Assembly: GCA_023392035.1 (NCBI GenBank)
Contig: JAEVZY010000318.1
Coordinates: 1 to 16,233 of the forward strand
Direction of reading: 5' to 3'
DNA: 16,233 nt
Source of the DNA: Pseudomonadota bacterium
Lineage (GTDB): Bacteria; Pseudomonadota; Gammaproteobacteria; Burkholderiales; Burkholderiaceae_D
Both the position numbers and the translations under genes were made by a program. Of the stretch, positions 14,785-16,233 are shown in pieces. Under the pieces are notes generated by a model. The model ran no database searches. It saw nothing but the letters and a program-made list of their open reading frames with translations, and had not been told where the DNA came from. Positions within the stretch are counted from its first letter, which is position 1. Each line of letters begins with the position of its first letter.

Positions 14785-15450
14785 TCACTCCAGGCCGAGC
14801 AAGACCTTGCGTGCCAGCAGATCGTTCTTTTCGTTTTCCGCCGCTTGATCCAGGAAGGAGGCGCTGTTGGCGCTGGTCTGCAAGGTCTCCAGTTGCTGGC
14901 GCAGCGCATTGAGCGCGACTTCTTCCTCTGCATGGGCCGCTTCCAGGCTGTGCAGCTTGGCACGTAGCAGCCGGATCTCTTGCTGCAGGCTTTGCTGGCG
15001 CGCCTGGCCGCTTGCCAATTCCTGCTGCAGGCGGCGGGTTTCGTCGGCCACCATTTCCGGCGTGCGGCGCGCGGCTTTCTGGCGCGCGAGATCGATGTCG
15101 TTCAGGTGGGTGCTGATGGCCAGCGACATGGCTTCGGCGCTGACTTGCTCGCCCAGCATTTTCCACGCCACTTTCAGGCGGCTGATTTCGTCCGGGATGT
15201 AATCCTGCAATTGGTCGGCGGCGCGACACAGCTGGTTATAGGGGGACTTGCGTTCGGCCACGGTGCGGCGGAAAAACGCCACGATGTCGCCGTAATGGGT
15301 CGGCATCACTTTCGGCTCGGCCGGCCGCCCCGGCCGCTTCGCTGGCGTGGCAGCCTGGCGTGCCGGGACCTCGCTGCTGTCCATGGAGGGTTCGCGGAAG
15401 CGATAGACGGTGCCGTCGTCGGCTGACCCGCGGGAAAAGAAATTGAGCAT
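14785..15450 (-). CDS. Hypothetical coiled-coil protein with an AT-hook-like patch
   Basis: 221 residues; not recognised. The first 35 residues look unstructured. A basic, proline-rich patch, PAKRPGRPAEPK (about 36-47), resembles an AT-hook core, though PGRP replaces the usual RGRP. A helical region follows (about 51-130, THYGDIVAFFRRTVAERKSP), then a strongly predicted coiled coil at about 135-195, rich in Leu, Gln, Glu and Ala. It has no signal peptide or membrane segment, so it is probably cytoplasmic. The ATG at 15450 has an AGAGG ribosome site at suitable spacing. It is followed 40 bases later by the molybdopterin-like gene on the same strand. It could be a DNA-binding or structural protein; no function can be assigned. 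Codon use and frame make it a convincing real gene. Confidence 0.65.
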   Translation of the reverse strand: MLNFFSRGSADDGTVYRFREPSMDSSEVPARQAATPAKRPGRPAEPKVMPTHYGDIVAFFRRTVAERKSPYNQLCRAADQLQDYIPDEISRLKVAWKMLGEQVSAEAMSLAISTHLNDIDLARQKAARRTPEMVADETRRLQQELASGQARQQSLQQEIRLLRAKLHSLEAAHAEEEVALNALRQQLETLQTSANSASFLDQAAENEKNDLLARKVLLGLE

Positions 15451-15659
15451 CGTGCTGCCTCTTGAAACGAAGACCAGCGGCGCTGCAAGGCCGCAGTTTT
15501 TTCGACCGCGTGGAACCTCTCCTGTTCGAGCGGCGTCATGCGTTGCTGATGTACGGCAAGTTTTCTGCCATTTTTCCCTGCAATATTGCTCATGCTTGTG
15601 TGGTCAGCGAGAACCGGAACGCTCGGTTACACTGTTCGCCTCTCAAAACGGGAAGCCCC
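15451..15659. other. Divergent intergenic region, no gene supported
   Basis: About 209 bases separate the divergent coiled-coil and MFS genes. It is more AT-rich than the surrounding genes (for example TTTTCTGCCATTTTTCCCTG, 15560-15579). A TACACT box (15628-15633) could be a -10 for the MFS gene, but no -35 sits at normal spacing. A 5-bp stem followed by T6 (15477-15502) is too weak to call. A - strand frame here overlaps the coiled-coil gene and lacks a ribosome site. Confidence 0.5.
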
Positions 15660-16233
15660 ATGGAAACCGCGCGCCCAGCTCCTTCGCTCAAGACAATCCT
15701 GATCGCAACCGGCGTGGTGTTGACCATGGCCATGGGCGTGCGCCACGGTTTCGGTTTCTGGTTGCAGCCGATCTCGCAGGCGCATGGCTGGAGCCGCGAG
15801 ACCTACTCGCTGGCCCTGGCGCTGCAGAACCTGTTGTGGGGCGCCTTCGGTCCCTTCGCCGGCATGGCGGCCGACCGTTACGGTACGGCCAAGGTGGTGT
15901 TTGCCGGCGCCCTGTTCTACGTCGCCGGTTTGCTCAGCATGGCCCTGGTGGACGATCCGACGCTGTATGTGATCGGCGCCGGCACCTTTATCGGCGCGGC
16001 CATGGCCTGTACCGGCTTTGGCGCCGTCAGCGGCATTATCGGCCGGGTGGCGCCGGAGTCGCGCCGCTCCTGGGCATTCGGCATTTCGGGTGCGGCCAGC
16101 TCTTTCGGTCAATTCATTTTGATGCCGATTGAACAGGCGCTGATTTCCCACGCCGGTTGGCAGCAGGCCTTCTTCATCCTTTCGGTGCTGGTGTTGGTGC
16201 TGATGCTGCCGATGACCTTCTTCATGCATGAAC
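15660..16233 (+). CDS. Major facilitator superfamily transporter, N-terminal part (cut by window end)
   Basis: The frame is open from ATG 15660 to the window end, 191 complete codons without a stop. The product starts METARPAPSLKTIL and shows five to six hydrophobic segments (about residues 12-28, 49-68, 77-95, 103-125, 136-156 and 168-188). The MFS loop 2-3 signature is seen as GMAADRYGTAKVV, a variant of GxxxDRxG. The pattern suits the MCT/OxlT-like carboxylate transporter branch, with about half of a usual 400-residue protein present. A GGGAAG ribosome site lies five bases before the ATG. It is divergent from the coiled-coil gene. Substrate unknown; a carboxylate is a reasonable guess. Confidence 0.82.
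   Translation, partial: METARPAPSLKTILIATGVVLTMAMGVRHGFGFWLQPISQAHGWSRETYSLALALQNLLWGAFGPFAGMAADRYGTAKVVFAGALFYVAGLLSMALVDDPTLYVIGAGTFIGAAMACTGFGAVSGIIGRVAPESRRSWAFGISGAASSFGQFILMPIEQALISHAGWQQAFFILSVLVLVLMLPMTFFMHE

Noticed and set aside
15477..15502. GCGGC-N8-GCCGC followed by T6 as a + strand terminator
   Set aside because: The stem is only 5 bp with an 8-nt loop and no + strand gene precedes it; it is inside the 5' region of a - strand gene.
15306..15593. Small - strand gene upstream of the coiled-coil gene
   Set aside because: It overlaps the coiled-coil gene in another frame for half its length, has no ribosome site, and its C-terminal half is low complexity.
1..16233. CRISPR arrays, tRNA or rRNA genes, insertion sequences, prophage genes
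   Set aside because: No regularly spaced repeats, cloverleaf, rRNA-like sequence, transposase or phage protein was seen on either strand.

Overview
The window is about 16.2 kb of GC-rich, gene-dense DNA. It carries a Bug/TctC-type solute-binding protein, an IclR regulator, many CoA-linked catabolic genes and a three-subunit GMC dehydrogenase. This combination suggests a betaproteobacterium of the order Burkholderiales, possibly Oxalobacteraceae-like. That placement is inference from gene content and style; no rRNA or other phylogenetic marker is present.

Region 1 (1-3260, + strand) is a translationally coupled three-gene operon. It encodes a gluconate 2-dehydrogenase-type small subunit (cut by the window start), a GMC/FAD catalytic subunit with a four-cysteine cluster, and a diheme cytochrome c. 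Together they look like a periplasmic dehydrogenase that passes electrons to the respiratory chain; the substrate is unknown. A perfect 12-bp-stem hairpin closes the operon against the convergent gene.

Region 2 (3295-11031) is the core. Two divergent operons flank a regulatory region at 6124-6314. On the - strand lie a BadI-like 2-ketocyclohexanecarboxyl-CoA hydrolase and a FadH-type 2,4-dienoyl-CoA reductase. On the + strand lie a class III (CaiB/BaiF) CoA-transferase, an acyl-CoA dehydrogenase, a MaoC-like hot-dog protein, a BadH-like 2-hydroxycyclohexanecarboxyl-CoA dehydrogenase and a Bug/TctC binding protein. The apparent logic is: import an alicyclic (or alicyclic-yielding) acid, activate it by CoA transfer, desaturate it, hydrate it, oxidise the ring hydroxyl (BadH) and open the ring hydrolytically (BadI) to a pimeloyl-CoA-type product. 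Compared with the Rhodopseudomonas aliA/aliB/badK/badH/badI set, no CoA ligase and no crotonase-type hydratase (BadK) is present here. A MaoC-like protein that lacks the usual Asp/His catalytic pair sits where the hydratase would be expected. The intergenic region holds two tandem copies of a GCGTTCG-N6-CGAACGC palindrome overlapping predicted divergent promoters, a good candidate operator.

Region 3 (11068-14111) has an IclR regulator (-) divergent from a YhdH/AcuI-like acryloyl-CoA reductase and a second acyl-CoA dehydrogenase (+). The IclR protein is the only regulator in the window and the natural candidate for control of region 2.

Region 4 (14115-16233) looks like a different neighbourhood. 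It has a - strand pair, an unrecognised coiled-coil protein with an AT-hook-like patch and a small exported molybdopterin-oxidoreductase-like protein without a molybdenum-ligand cysteine. After these comes the start of a + strand MFS transporter cut by the window end. No tRNA, rRNA, CRISPR array, insertion sequence or phage gene was seen.
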